This document shows positions 46,094 through 55,599 of a DNA stretch of 64,000 nucleotides, in pieces. How positions within the stretch are numbered: the first letter of the stretch is position 1; each line of letters begins with the position of its first letter. Below the pieces are notes generated by a model. The model ran no database searches and had not been told where the DNA came from. It saw nothing but the letters and a program-made list of their open reading frames with translations. The DNA comes from Salipiger abyssi (GTDB lineage Bacteria; Pseudomonadota; Alphaproteobacteria; Rhodobacterales; Rhodobacteraceae), in assembly GCF_001975705.1 (NCBI RefSeq), contig NZ_CP015093.1, positions 1,240,001 to 1,304,000 on the forward strand, written 5' to 3'. A program made the position numbers and the translations under genes.

Positions 46094-47439
46094 GAGCGAT
46101 CCCTTTCGGAGAGATTGACGGAGGTGCCCGAGCCGTGGCTGTCGCCCGACCGGACGGCATGGGCGGCAGCGCGCACACCATGGCTCATCGCCTGGCTATG
46201 GCGCATGCGCTTGGCCCAGGCTGGCGGGCCATCGGAGGCGGACGGACCGGAAGAAGGCTCGGGCGCCCCTCCGCCGACCGTGCCCATCGAGGTGGTTCCG
46301 CCCGTCGCCGCAACACCGCCCTTGACGCCCTCGGCGTAGCTGGACTGAATCCCGCCAGCCGCGCGAGAGGACGCTTTCTTGAGCGGTGATGCCGCGGCAG
46401 CGGCCCCGGCGCGCGCTACACCAGCCGTCCCGCCGGCGAGACCTCCTCCGCCCATCGAGCCGAGCGTGTAGGCGCTCGAGGCAGCGCCCGCCGCGGCCGC
46501 GCCGCCGCGTGCGAGGGCGGCGCCTCCGGAGAGTGCAGATCCGGCTCCGCGTGCTGCGAGCATGCTCGCCCCTCCGGCCCCGATCGCAGCACCACCAACG
46601 GCAAGGCCGGTGCCTATGGCGGCACCCGCGCTGAGTTGCGGCCCGCCGGACACCAGACCTGAGGCGATGCCCGGGCCGAATATTCCGAGGCCCAGCAGAG
46701 ACAGGGCAGCCAGAACAATCGCCATGGCGTCATCGATGGTCGGCGTCACGCCTCCGAAGCCCGCGGTGAACTGGCCGAAGAGCGTCGATCCGATGCCGAT
46801 GATCACGGCCAGCACCAAAACCTTGATGCCGGAGGAAATCACGTTGCCCAGCACGCGCTCGGCCATGAAGGCGGTCTTGCCGAAGAGGCCGAAGGGGATC
46901 AGCACGAAGCCCGCGAGGGTCGTGAGCTTGAACTCGATCAGGGTGACGAAGAGCTGCACCGCGAGGATGAAGAAGGCGAGGATCACCAGCGCCCAGGCAA
47001 AGAACAGGCAGAGGATCTGGACGAGATTCTCGAAGACCGCGACCCAGCCCATCAGATCGGAAATGCTTTCGAGCAGCGGTCGTCCGGCCTCGAGCCCGGT
47101 CTGGGCGACACGGCCGGGGCGCAGAAGATCGGCGGCGGAAAACCCGGTGCCCGAGGCCATCAGACCAAGGCCCGCGAAGCTCTCGAAGACGATCCGGGCG
47201 AGGTTGTTCCAGTTGGAAATGATATAGGCGAAGACCCCGACGAAGAGTGTCTTCTTCACCAGCCGGGCGATGATGTCGTCATCGGCGCCCCAGGCCCAGA
47301 ACAAGGCCGCCAGCGTCACGTCGATCACGATCAGCGTGGTAGCGATGAAGGCCACCTCACCCCCGAGCAGCCCAAACCCGCTGTCGATATAGCTGGTGAA
47401 GATGCCCAGGAAGTTGTCGATGACGCCGGTTCCACCCAT
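46090..47439 (-). CDS. trbL: Conjugal transfer protein TrbL (VirB6-like)
   Basis: Polytopic inner membrane protein of 449 residues. Several hydrophobic segments (ATTLIVIDVTLAALFWAWGA, TLFVGVFAYIISNWNNLARI, LFFAWALVILAFFILAVQLF) precede a long Ala/Gly-rich, low-complexity C-terminal tail, as is usual for TrbL. It forms part of the inner membrane channel. The tail is highly GC-rich and could hide sequencing errors. Confidence 0.92.
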   Translation of the reverse strand: MGGTGVIDNFLGIFTSYIDSGFGLLGGEVAFIATTLIVIDVTLAALFWAWGADDDIIARLVKKTLFVGVFAYIISNWNNLARIVFESFAGLGLMASGTGFSAADLLRPGRVAQTGLEAGRPLLESISDLMGWVAVFENLVQILCLFFAWALVILAFFILAVQLFVTLIEFKLTTLAGFVLIPFGLFGKTAFMAERVLGNVISSGIKVLVLAVIIGIGSTLFGQFTAGFGGVTPTIDDAMAIVLAALSLLGLGIFGPGIASGLVSGGPQLSAGAAIGTGLAVGGAAIGAGGASMLAARGAGSALSGGAALARGGAAAAGAASSAYTLGSMGGGGLAGGTAGVARAGAAAAASPLKKASSRAAGGIQSSYAEGVKGGVAATGGTTSMGTVGGGAPEPSSGPSASDGPPAWAKRMRHSQAMSHGVRAAAHAVRSGDSHGSGTSVNLSERDRS

Positions 47440-47442
47440 GGC

Positions 47443-47730
47443 TCACTGATCTCCCGGACGCTGCGGCGCGTCGGGTGCAGGCGTCCGACCGAGGAACCAG
47501 TCACGGCTCTCGGCCCATGCGGCGAGGCAATCGGCATCGCTGGAAGCGGCCTCGCCAAGCTGCTGGCACCGGCGCAGCGTAGCGCGGAGAGGATCGGCAG
47601 ACGGCTGGAGCGCGGGCGCGGTGCTGGCCGGCACGGGAGCCTCCTTGCGTGTCATCTCGATCACCGTGGCTGCGATCGCGATCGCCACGAACACGATGGC
47701 CGCGATCCGGGCCAGCACCTTCCCCTCCAT
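47443..47730 (-). CDS. TrbK-like entry exclusion protein
   Basis: A 95-residue protein with one N-terminal membrane segment (IAAIVFVAIAIAATVIEMTR) and a short soluble part with two cysteines (LRRCQQLGEAASSDADCLAA) ending WFLGRTPAPDAPQRPGDQ. Position between trbJ and trbL and this pattern match the 'TrbK-alt' entry exclusion proteins of such operons. Those would block redundant transfer into a cell already holding the element. Confidence 0.75.
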   Translation of the reverse strand: MEGKVLARIAAIVFVAIAIAATVIEMTRKEAPVPASTAPALQPSADPLRATLRRCQQLGEAASSDADCLAAWAESRDWFLGRTPAPDAPQRPGDQ

Positions 47731-47748
47731 CGTCTCCCCCTCCCGGCC

Positions 47749-48531
47749 TCAGTTGAACATCTGCGCGTTACCGGGCTGGTAGCCCGAACCCGGCGTCAGG
47801 AAGCGCTCGCGCTGGATGCGGCCCTGTTCCGCAGCAGTGGCGCGCTCGGCCTCGGTCAGCGCATTGGCGCGGCCGTTTGCCGAGATCACCGCGATCACGT
47901 CCGAGAGCTGCTGCGATTGCAGTGCGAGGAGCTGGTTGCCCGCCTGTGTGGCCTGAAGAGCACCGACCGCGTTCTGGCTCTGCCCTACAAGTGCAGACAT
48001 CTCTGCGCGGTTGGCATCGATATTGCCGACGACACCTGCCTGCACGCGCATCGCATCCTGGAGGCCACCGACGGTGTTCTCCCAACGGGACCGGGCCTCG
48101 GCGATCAGTTGCTGGTCGGTCGCCGCCAGGGAAAGGTTGCCATAATCCTGCTGGAACATCTGGTCGATGCTCTGCACGTCGAAGGCGATGTTCTGCGCCT
48201 GCGCCAGGAGTTGCTGTGTGCGGCTGACGTTCTGCTGGATCTGCTGGAGCGCGGAATACGGCAGGTTGGCGAGATTGCGCGCCTGGTTGATCAGCATCTG
48301 CGCTTCGTTCTGGAGCTGTGCGATCTGGTTGTTGATCTGCTCCAGAGCGCGCGCCGCGGTCAGGAGATTTTCGGCGTGGTTGGTCGGATCGTAGACGATG
48401 AAAGGCCCCCCGCCGATGCCGAAGAGCGCCTGCGCAGGCGGCGCTGCGATGGGCGACATGGCCATGGGCATCGCCAGCGCGAGGGCGAGCAGCGAAGTGC
48501 CCGCGGACCGAAACGTAATCTTGCGTGTCAT
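47749..48531 (-). CDS. trbJ: Conjugal transfer protein TrbJ (VirB5-like)
   Basis: Minor pilus tip protein of 260 residues. Signal peptide SLLALALAMPMAMSPIAAPP, then QALFGIGGGPFIVYDPTNHA, the characteristic VirB5/TrbJ start. The remainder is strongly helical and Gln/Ala-rich (ALEQINNQIAQLQNEAQMLI, QAGNQLLALQSQQLSDVIAV). The start overlaps the trbE stop as ATGA. Confidence 0.92.
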   Translation of the reverse strand: MTRKITFRSAGTSLLALALAMPMAMSPIAAPPAQALFGIGGGPFIVYDPTNHAENLLTAARALEQINNQIAQLQNEAQMLINQARNLANLPYSALQQIQQNVSRTQQLLAQAQNIAFDVQSIDQMFQQDYGNLSLAATDQQLIAEARSRWENTVGGLQDAMRVQAGVVGNIDANRAEMSALVGQSQNAVGALQATQAGNQLLALQSQQLSDVIAVISANGRANALTEAERATAAEQGRIQRERFLTPGSGYQPGNAQMFN

Positions 48532-51034
48532 GGTGTGACTTCCTTTTCTTCAAGGTCGATGTCGGCGTCCTCAACAACAGCGGAGGCCGGAGATGCCCCC
48601 TCTGCGTCGATGGCGAGATTGGTGAGGTCGGGGATCAGGTCGGCGGCCCAATCGAGGCCATGCGCCTTCAGCCAGGCGGCGAGGAAGCCGTCTTGGCCGT
48701 GCCCGGCGCAGATCTCGGCAATCAGCGCCTGATCCGATTTGGACGATGCCGCGCAGAGTGCCAGTCCGACATCGCTGAGACCCAGCTCGAACAGCCGGTT
48801 GCCGCGCCGCGACTGGCAGTAGTAGTCGCGTTTGGGCGTGGCCCGCGCGAGGATCTCGATCTGCCGGTCATTTAGGCCGAAGCGGCGATAGATGGCCGTA
48901 ATCTGCGGCTCGATGGCCCGCTCGTTGGGCAACAGGAGCCGTGTCGGGCAGCTTTCGATGATCGCAGGCGCGATGGTACTGCCATCAATGTCGCTAAGGC
49001 TCTGCGTCGCGAAGATCACCGAGGCGTTCTTCTTCCTCAGCGTCTTCAGCCATTCGCGGAGCTGCTCCGCGAAGGCATCGTCATCGAGCGCGAGCCAGCC
49101 CTCGTCGATGATGAGCAGCGTGGGGCGTCCATCGAGCTGATCGCCGATCCGGTGGAACAGGTATGAGAGGACGGCGGGCGCCGCGCCGGTTCCCACCAGC
49201 CCCTCGATCTCGAAGGCCTGCACATCCGCCGATCCCAGTTGTTCGGTCTCGGCATCGAGCAGCCGGCCATAGGGCCCCCGACGCAATATGCGCGCAGCGC
49301 CTGCTTCAGATTGTTGGACTGCAGCAGGACCGCGAGGCCGGTCATGGTCCGCTCCGCGACAGGGGCCGAGGCCAGCGAGGTCAGTGCCGTCCAGATATGT
49401 TCCTTCACATCGGGGGTAATCTGGATGTTCTCACGCGTCAGGATGGCGACGATCCAGTCGGCCGCCCAGGCGCGCTCCGACGTCTCGTGAATGCGGGCCA
49501 GCGGCTGTAGTGAGACGGAACTCTCGGCCGCGTCGGTCAGTTCTCCGCCGAGGTCATGCCAGTCGCCGCCCATCGCGAGCGAAGCGGCGCGGATCGAGCC
49601 GCCGAAGTCGAAGGCGAAGATCTGGCTGCGCGAGTACCGCCGGAACTGAAGCGCCATCAGCGCCAGCAACACGGACTTGCCGGCGCCGGTCGGGCCGACG
49701 ACGAGCGTGTGACCGACATCCCCGACATGCAGAGAAAACCGGAACGGAGTGGAGCCTTCGGTCCTGGCGTAGAGCAACGGAGCGTCGCCGAAATGCTCAT
49801 CCTGCGCCTCGCCCGCCCAGACCGCCGAGAGCGGGATCATATGGGCGAGATTCAATGTGCTGATCGGAGGCTGCCGGACATTGGCATAGGCATGCCCGGG
49901 CAGACTTCCGAGCCAGGCATCGACGGCGTTGACCGTCTCGGCCATGACGCTGAAATCGCGGGACTGGACGATCTTCTCGACCAGCCGCAGCTTCTCGTCG
50001 GCGCGGCGAACGTCCTCGTCCCAGACCGTGATCGTGGCCGAGACATAGGCCATGCCAGCCAGATCAGCGCCGAGTTCCTGCAGGGCGATATCTGCGTCAG
50101 CGGCCTTGTTCGCGGCATCGGTATCGACCAGCGCGGATTGCTCGTTGGTCATCACCTCCTTGAGGATCGCGGCGATGCTCTTACGCTTGGCAAACCACTG
50201 ACGGCGTATCCGGGTCAGCAGCTTCGTCGCATCCAGCTTGTCCATGAGGATGGCCCGGGTCGACCAGCGATAGGGAAAGGCCAGCCGGTTCAACTCGTCG
50301 AGCAGGCCCGGGGTCGTGGCGCCGGGAAAGCCGGTGATCGTCAGGACACGGAGATGATGATCGCCCAGACGCGGCTCCAGCCCACCGGCCAGCGGCTGGT
50401 CGGGCAAGAGCGCGTCGAGATAGACCGGCACCTCGGGCACGCGCACGCGATGCCGGTTGGTCGAAATCGTCGAATGCAGGTAAGTCAGCGTAGCGGCGTC
50501 ATCGAGCCAGTGGCAGTCCGGCATGAAGCCGTCGAGCAGCGCCAGCACGCGGTCCGTTCGGTCGATGAAGCCGCGCACCTGTTCCCAGGGGTTCACGCAG
50601 GAGGTATCGCGGCCCTCGTAGAGCCAGGATTCTGAGCGTGCCGCGTCCTCCGCCGGTGGAAGCCAGAGGAGCGTCAGGAAATAGCCGGATACGAAATGGC
50701 ACCCCTCCTCCTCGAAATCGGCCTTGCGCTCGGCATCGACCAGCGCCGATGCTGCATCTGGGAAGGTGCTTGCAGGATAAGTGGCGGCCTCAGAGCGCTG
50801 GGCTTCCACGAAGATCGCCCACCCGGAACCGAGGCGGCGGAAGGCGTTGTTCAGCCGTCCTGCCACCGCGACCAGTTCGGCCGCGACGGCGCTATCGAGA
50901 TCGGGGCCCCGAAACTTCGCCGTCCTCTGGAGCGAGCCGTCCTTGTTGAGGACCACGCCCTCCCCGACCAGCGCCACCCAGGGCAGGTAGTCGGCGAGGC
51001 GCGAGGCGGTGCGACGGTATTCTGCAAGATTCAT
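48528..51034 (-). pseudogene. trbE: Conjugal transfer ATPase TrbE (VirB4-like), one frameshift
   Basis: Main assembly ATPase of the T4SS. The N-terminal reading frame (from 51034) contains the CagE/TrbE domain and Walker A HTLVVGPTGAGKSVLLALM. At about 49275-49279 the frame breaks in a run of five Gs after QALRAYCVGG. The other frame continues GPYGRLLDAETEQLGSADVQ with Walker B RPTLLIIDEGWLALDDDAFA and the family end (FATQSLSDIDGSTIAPAIIE). One added G would restore a protein of about 835 residues. If real, the element cannot transfer itself; if an error, trbE is intact. Confidence 0.88.
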
Positions 51035-51043
51035 CATGGGAGT

Positions 51044-51325
51044 TCACACCGAGAGATGACCGGGAATGCGCAGATGGCGGCGGGCGACCTCGACGAAGAG
51101 CGGATCGCGCCTGGCCGCCCAGACAGCAGCGATGTGGCCAACGGCCCAGATCAGGATCCCGACCAGCCAGAGCTGAAGTCCGAGGCCGACCGCACCCGCG
51201 AGTGTGCCATTCAGAATGGCGACTGAGCGCGGGGCTCCGCCGAGGAGGATCGGCTCGGTCAGCGCGCGGTGAACCGGCACGCTGAACCCCGGCACCGCGT
51301 CGAGGGCCTCGAAGCTCACCGACAT
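51044..51325 (-). CDS. trbD: Conjugal transfer protein TrbD (VirB3-like)
   Basis: Small inner membrane protein of 93 residues with the VirB3 pattern: GFSVPVHRALTEPILLGGAP, then two adjacent membrane segments (GTLAGAVGLGLQLWLVGILI, WAVGHIAAVW) and a C-terminal DPLFVEVARRHLRIPGHL. Starts one base into the trbC stop. Confidence 0.9.
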   Translation of the reverse strand: MSVSFEALDAVPGFSVPVHRALTEPILLGGAPRSVAILNGTLAGAVGLGLQLWLVGILIWAVGHIAAVWAARRDPLFVEVARRHLRIPGHLSV

Positions 51326-51657
51326 CAGAGCAACGCCCCGCCACCGAAGCTGAAGAAGCTCAGGAAGAAGGACGAGGCCGCAAAGGCGATGGAAATCCCG
51401 AAGACGATCTGGATCAGCCGCCGGAAGCCGCCGCCGGTATCGCCGAAGGCCAGCGTCAGACCTGTGACGATGATGATGATCACCGCCACGATCTTGGCAA
51501 CCGGCCCCTCAACGGAGTCGAGGATGGATTGCAGAGGCGCTTCCCAGGGCATGGAAGAGCCGGAGGCGTGGGCAGCCGGAGCGATGAACAGGCTGACATA
51601 GGCGGCGGCGGCGGCGGTAGCGATGTGCTGGCGGATGCGCAGGGCGTGACGGATCAT
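51325..51657 (-). CDS. trbC: Pilin subunit TrbC (VirB2-like)
   Basis: Pilin precursor of 110 residues. Long signal (TAAAAAYVSLFIAPAAHASG), then SSMPWEAPLQSILDSVEGPV and two hydrophobic helices (AKIVAVIIIIVTGLTLAFGD, LIQIVFGISIAFAASSFFLS). The long open frame upstream is a shadow of trbB; the ATG at 51657 overlaps the trbB stop as ATGA. Confidence 0.9.
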   Translation of the reverse strand: MIRHALRIRQHIATAAAAAYVSLFIAPAAHASGSSMPWEAPLQSILDSVEGPVAKIVAVIIIIVTGLTLAFGDTGGGFRRLIQIVFGISIAFAASSFFLSFFSFGGGALL

Positions 51658-52652
51658 TCGGGGTCTCCTGGTTTGTGAGTGGTGATGGGGTCTGAAATGA
51701 CGGATGAAATCCGGTAGTCGCCGTCCGGCCCGAGGCCTCCGACACGAGCGAGTTCGACCAGACGACGCGCGGACCCTCGCCCGGCTAGAACCGCCACGAG
51801 ATCGATGGTCTCCGCGATCATGGCGCGAGGCACGGTAACGACGGCTTCCTGGATGAGCTGTTCGAGACGGCGCAACGCGCCGATCCCGGATCCGGCATGG
51901 ATGGTGCCGATGCCGCCGGGATGGCCGGTGCCCCAGGCCTTGAGAAGGTCCAGCGCCTCGGCGCCACGCACCTCGCCGATCGGAATACGATCGGGGCGTA
52001 GACGCAGCGAGGATCGAACCAGATCGGACAGGCTTGCAACACCGTCCTTGGTGCGCATCGCCACGAGGTTCGGCGCTGAGCATTGCAGCTCTCGGGTGTC
52101 CTCGATGATCACGACACGATCGGAGGTCTTGGCCACTTCGGCGAGCAGCGCATTGGTCAGCGTGGTCTTGCCGGTCGAGGTGCCCCCCGCCACCAGGATA
52201 TTGGCACGTGCCGCAACCGCCTGCCGCAGCGCCTCGGCCTGCGCAGGGGTCATGATCCCGGCGGCGGAGTAATCGTCGAGCGTGAAGACGGCTACGGCTG
52301 GCTTACGAATGGCAAAGGCCGGGGCTGAGACCACGGGAGGCAGCAGTCCCTCGAAGCGCTCGCCGGTTTCCGGGAGCTCCGCAGAGACGCGTGGGGACAG
52401 GCCATGAACTTCGACGCCAACATGGTGGGCGACGAGGCGAACAATACGCTCGCCGTCCGCTGCGCTCAGCGTCTTGCCGCTGTCGGCCAGCCCCTCGGAA
52501 AGTCGGTCGACCCAGAGCCGCCCATCGGGGTTGAGCATCACCTCGACGGTCATGGGGTCGTCCAGAAACCCGGCGATCGCCGGCCCGAGCGCGGTGCGCA
52601 GCATCCGCGCGCCTCTCCGGATCACTTCTGGTCTCTGATCGGTCTTCGCCAT
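51654..52652 (-). CDS. trbB: Conjugal transfer ATPase TrbB (VirB11-like)
   Basis: Hexameric traffic ATPase of 332 residues. Walker A is [20 protein letters not shown], the Asp box [12 protein letters not shown], Walker B-type [20 protein letters not shown], and the His box [20 protein letters not shown]. It is the first gene of the trb operon; a promoter is expected in the 560 bases upstream. Confidence 0.94.
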   Translation of the reverse strand: MAKTDQRPEVIRRGARMLRTALGPAIAGFLDDPMTVEVMLNPDGRLWVDRLSEGLADSGKTLSAADGERIVRLVAHHVGVEVHGLSPRVSAELPETGERFEGLLPPVVSAPAFAIRKPAVAVFTLDDYSAAGIMTPAQAEALRQAVAARANILVAGGTSTGKTTLTNALLAEVAKTSDRVVIIEDTRELQCSAPNLVAMRTKDGVASLSDLVRSSLRLRPDRIPIGEVRGAEALDLLKAWGTGHPGGIGTIHAGSGIGALRRLEQLIQEAVVTVPRAMIAETIDLVAVLAGRGSARRLVELARVGGLGPDGDYRISSVISDPITTHKPGDPE

Positions 52653-53213
52653 GCCGGCCCCGTTCCCTTACGGGCACCTCCAACAGGCCACCCTGGATCG
52701 GGGTCGATTAAGAAAGCCGTAAATGCCTACGGCTCAACAGGTTTCCGAGGGGCATAGTAGCGTGGCGTGCAAAGGCAGGTAATCGGCGAAACATGCCTCG
52801 CCCTATCTCTCAGCAGAAGGCGTTGTGGGACCCGCAGATCACCTGAAGAGTAGAATCATCGGCGGTCAAAATGGGAATTGCTGCGCGCATCATGGTCTAC
52901 CATGCCATACGCACATGGTGGCCATATGCAGACACTGGCCCTTCCCTGCGCCCGCCACCAGTATCCGCATGCGGCAGCGAACGGCTTAACCGGCTAATAC
53001 ACCGCACATCAGGCTAAGAGGAGACACACAGAATCGTCGCGCGGTCGAACACCTGCCTCTGCTCGAAATGAAGCATAGAAGCAGCGTCGCGTATCGAGCC
53101 CACCCCCGCCGATGAATCGGGACCAACGCGCTATCTCCTCAAAAAGGCGACCTCGGAGACCCGTGCTGCTTCTAATTTGCCTTACCGTCGAACTGTGCAG
53201 AACTGCGAGAAGA
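52653..53213. other. Intergenic region upstream of trbB
   Basis: About 560 bases between the cargo gene end and trbB with no gene I can support; a 90-codon minus-strand open frame has no recognisable features. A perfect short dyad CATGGT-CT-ACCATG (52891-52904) and further CCAT/ATGG repeats (CACATGGTGGCCATATG near 52912) could form an operator for the trb operon promoter. Confidence 0.4.
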
Positions 53214-54986
53214 TCAACATGGGGGCTGCATGGCAGCAATCGCATCGAGCAGCCCATCCAGTGGATAGAGAAACGCCTCACTCGGTTCGCTAAGGTTCGT
53301 GATGCGTAAGGTGGAACCTTGCAGGATCATCGAACCGAAGCGATCGCGACCCTCATCCATGTGTGCCATTCCATAGCGATCCACGTAGAAGACGCTTTCT
53401 ATGGTTCTGGACGGGTCACTATCAATCTGTAGGCGGAGATGCGGCTCTGGCCCGGATGGGCCGGATGTGAAATTTCCGACAATGCTCGGCGCACCGCGAC
53501 AGGTGAGAAACAGCGTTGGAGCCCCCTGAGCCTCGAAAATCGCCAGATGATAGGGCTCTTCGCCGGGGCGGGACATGTCGAGAACCGCCCATTCTCCCGC
53601 GCCGGTCAGGTCGTGTCCGCCGTCCGAGAGGGCTGCCCCTGGCGGTGCCGAGCAAGTGAGTTGAGGCAAGCCTTCGGCAAAACCTGCCATCGTGGTAACA
53701 ATCGTCGTGAACGTGCCGGGCTCGGCGTTCACATCGAAGGTCAACGACATGGTGTCGGCGCGCGCCATGGCGTCAAGAAGGTCCTGATCGAGCACCGGGG
53801 ACTGTGCCGAATAGCCTTGGGTCTCGAAATGGACCGGAAACCTGACATCCTCTGCGCCGCTGGTCGAGAGCACCATCTCGCCGGTGAGGGTTCCGTCATA
53901 AGGAGACACTCGGCTTTGCGAAATCAACCGCCGGCCGCAGGTCAGCGCCAGATGCGGAGCCATTCCCTGAACCATTGGCAGAAACAGAGCATCGACAATC
54001 GTCCCATTGCGAAGCTGCGCCTGCCCGACCCGCCACGGATCGTGGCGGGTGGTTTCCCATCCTATAGGGTAAAGCCCGGCAGTTGAGCGCACGACGTTGC
54101 AACCGCTGTCCTCAATGGCTCTCGATGAGCCGCGTAATCCAAAAGACTCTGTCCCGTTTTCGTCCAGATTTAGCTCAACCGCGTTTCCGCGCCGCAAAGC
54201 CTCAAGGAATTGCTGATTGGAAACGCCGACCGCCAGAAAGTTGCGGTTGAACCCCATCAATTGTGTGCCTTGCTGGAACAGCCGGCCATCGATGCCACCG
54301 TTGCCCAGAACAACGATCTGTGCGCCTTGACCCGGCACGCCGTCTTCGAACGGACCCAGTATCAGGATCGGCGGTGTGCCGGGTTCGCAACGCAGGGCCA
54401 GATGTCTCCCCGTCTCGTTGCGCACGGCGTGGACCAAAGTACTGCCGTATGGGGTGGTCAGCGTGCTGCTGGCCCAAGTGCCGGGAGCCGCATCCAAGGC
54501 GATCTGATAACCGGCCGGAACACCAAGGGGCCGACCATCGCCCGATGCGGCGGTGGCGGAAGGGGTGGGCAGGGCAATATCGGGCGTAATGTTCCCGTCC
54601 ACCGTTTCGGCCAATTCCGGTGCGACGGCAGGCGGCACATCGTCCGTCGTTGCGATCTGTTGTGACGGAACCGGCGGGACGGGGGCTACGAAGCCGCCAC
54701 CCACCACGGCGGCTTGAGTACACTCTATGAAAATCTGGCCGTACCGGTTCGCCACGTCCATCGGCACACCGTCCCACCTGTTGACCAGAAGTCGGTCAAG
54801 ATCAGGCCCCGCGATGCCCTCGGTCTGTACCCGCTCGACGACGCACTCGCAAAGCTGTGGAAATTGCGGATTACCAGTTCGACAGAGTTCAAGCTCATCA
54901 GCATAGGCCATCGCGGACCAGCCAAAGATTCCAGCGGACCAGCCAAAGATTCCAAACGCGACTGAAACAAACCATTGCCGGATCAC
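53214..54986 (-). CDS. Secreted protein of unknown function (cargo)
   Basis: A 590-residue protein I do not recognise. It has a signal peptide (about residues 8-29, ending AYADELE), inside which a 21-base unit is duplicated in tandem (54913-54953), giving FGWSAGIFGWSA. A Cys-containing helical region (CECVVERVQTEGIAGPDLDR) resembles small periplasmic domains. After a proline-rich linker (about 105-150) the body is beta-rich with recurring blocks ending in a Cys strand (HLALRCEPG, HLALTCGRR, PQLTCSAPPG, LFLTCRGAP), suggesting repeats of one domain. It is cargo between the coupling and trb gene sets; function unknown. Confidence 0.7.
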   Translation of the reverse strand: MIRQWFVSVAFGIFGWSAGIFGWSAMAYADELELCRTGNPQFPQLCECVVERVQTEGIAGPDLDRLLVNRWDGVPMDVANRYGQIFIECTQAAVVGGGFVAPVPPVPSQQIATTDDVPPAVAPELAETVDGNITPDIALPTPSATAASGDGRPLGVPAGYQIALDAAPGTWASSTLTTPYGSTLVHAVRNETGRHLALRCEPGTPPILILGPFEDGVPGQGAQIVVLGNGGIDGRLFQQGTQLMGFNRNFLAVGVSNQQFLEALRRGNAVELNLDENGTESFGLRGSSRAIEDSGCNVVRSTAGLYPIGWETTRHDPWRVGQAQLRNGTIVDALFLPMVQGMAPHLALTCGRRLISQSRVSPYDGTLTGEMVLSTSGAEDVRFPVHFETQGYSAQSPVLDQDLLDAMARADTMSLTFDVNAEPGTFTTIVTTMAGFAEGLPQLTCSAPPGAALSDGGHDLTGAGEWAVLDMSRPGEEPYHLAIFEAQGAPTLFLTCRGAPSIVGNFTSGPSGPEPHLRLQIDSDPSRTIESVFYVDRYGMAHMDEGRDRFGSMILQGSTLRITNLSEPSEAFLYPLDGLLDAIAAMQPPC

Positions 54987-55599
54987 AAAATGCTCCTTTC
55001 TGAGATGCGGAAGCTAATTCCGCAACGCTCACAGGGAACGCCTTTTTCTCGGTTCCTTCTGGCCCCGGACTAGGCGACCGGCCGCCAACGGAGAAACGGC
55101 TCCGATGAGATGCCCGAAATGACAGAGCGGGATGTAGGCAAAACCTCTCACACTCCCTGCGATAGGTCCACGTCTTGCGACGAGGTCGCCTACAGTTAGA
55201 TCGCAGGCAAGCCTTCAATGACGCTCGATACGAATACAGATGAAGGTCGGATAGGACCAGACTGCAACATCCAGATGACGTGAAACAGGGGAAATGTGGC
55301 TTCGGTGCCGTTTCTGATCACAACGGTTCGCAGGCGGCCTATTTTTCATCGGATCAGGGGCCGAACACCTGATCGCTGCCAAGCCTGGCAATGTCGATTG
55401 ATGAAGCCTCTTGAAAGCGATCATTTGTCTGGTTTGCCTGCTTCCGGACGCTCGGGATCAACCTCGTTTTTGTGCAGCCTCCGGCGAAAGCCAGTGCAGC
55501 GCCCGCCGACGGTCCACGCCTGCTACCGCGATCAAAGCGGATAGGGAATTTCGTTAGCGGCTCGCACCGATGGCGAGACGCTACATCACATCCATCAGA
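54987..55599. other. Intergenic region upstream of secreted cargo protein
   Basis: About 610 bases between the HD protein gene and the secreted protein gene, both minus strand. No convincing gene: the small open frames lack ribosome sites and family features. It likely contains the promoter of the 53214-54986 gene. I saw no strong palindrome. Confidence 0.4.

Noticed and set aside
49556..50635. 359-codon plus-strand open frame
   Set aside because: Antisense to trbE.
53009..53281. 90-codon minus-strand open frame upstream of trbB
   Set aside because: No ribosome site or family, and it overlaps the end of the secreted cargo protein gene in another frame.
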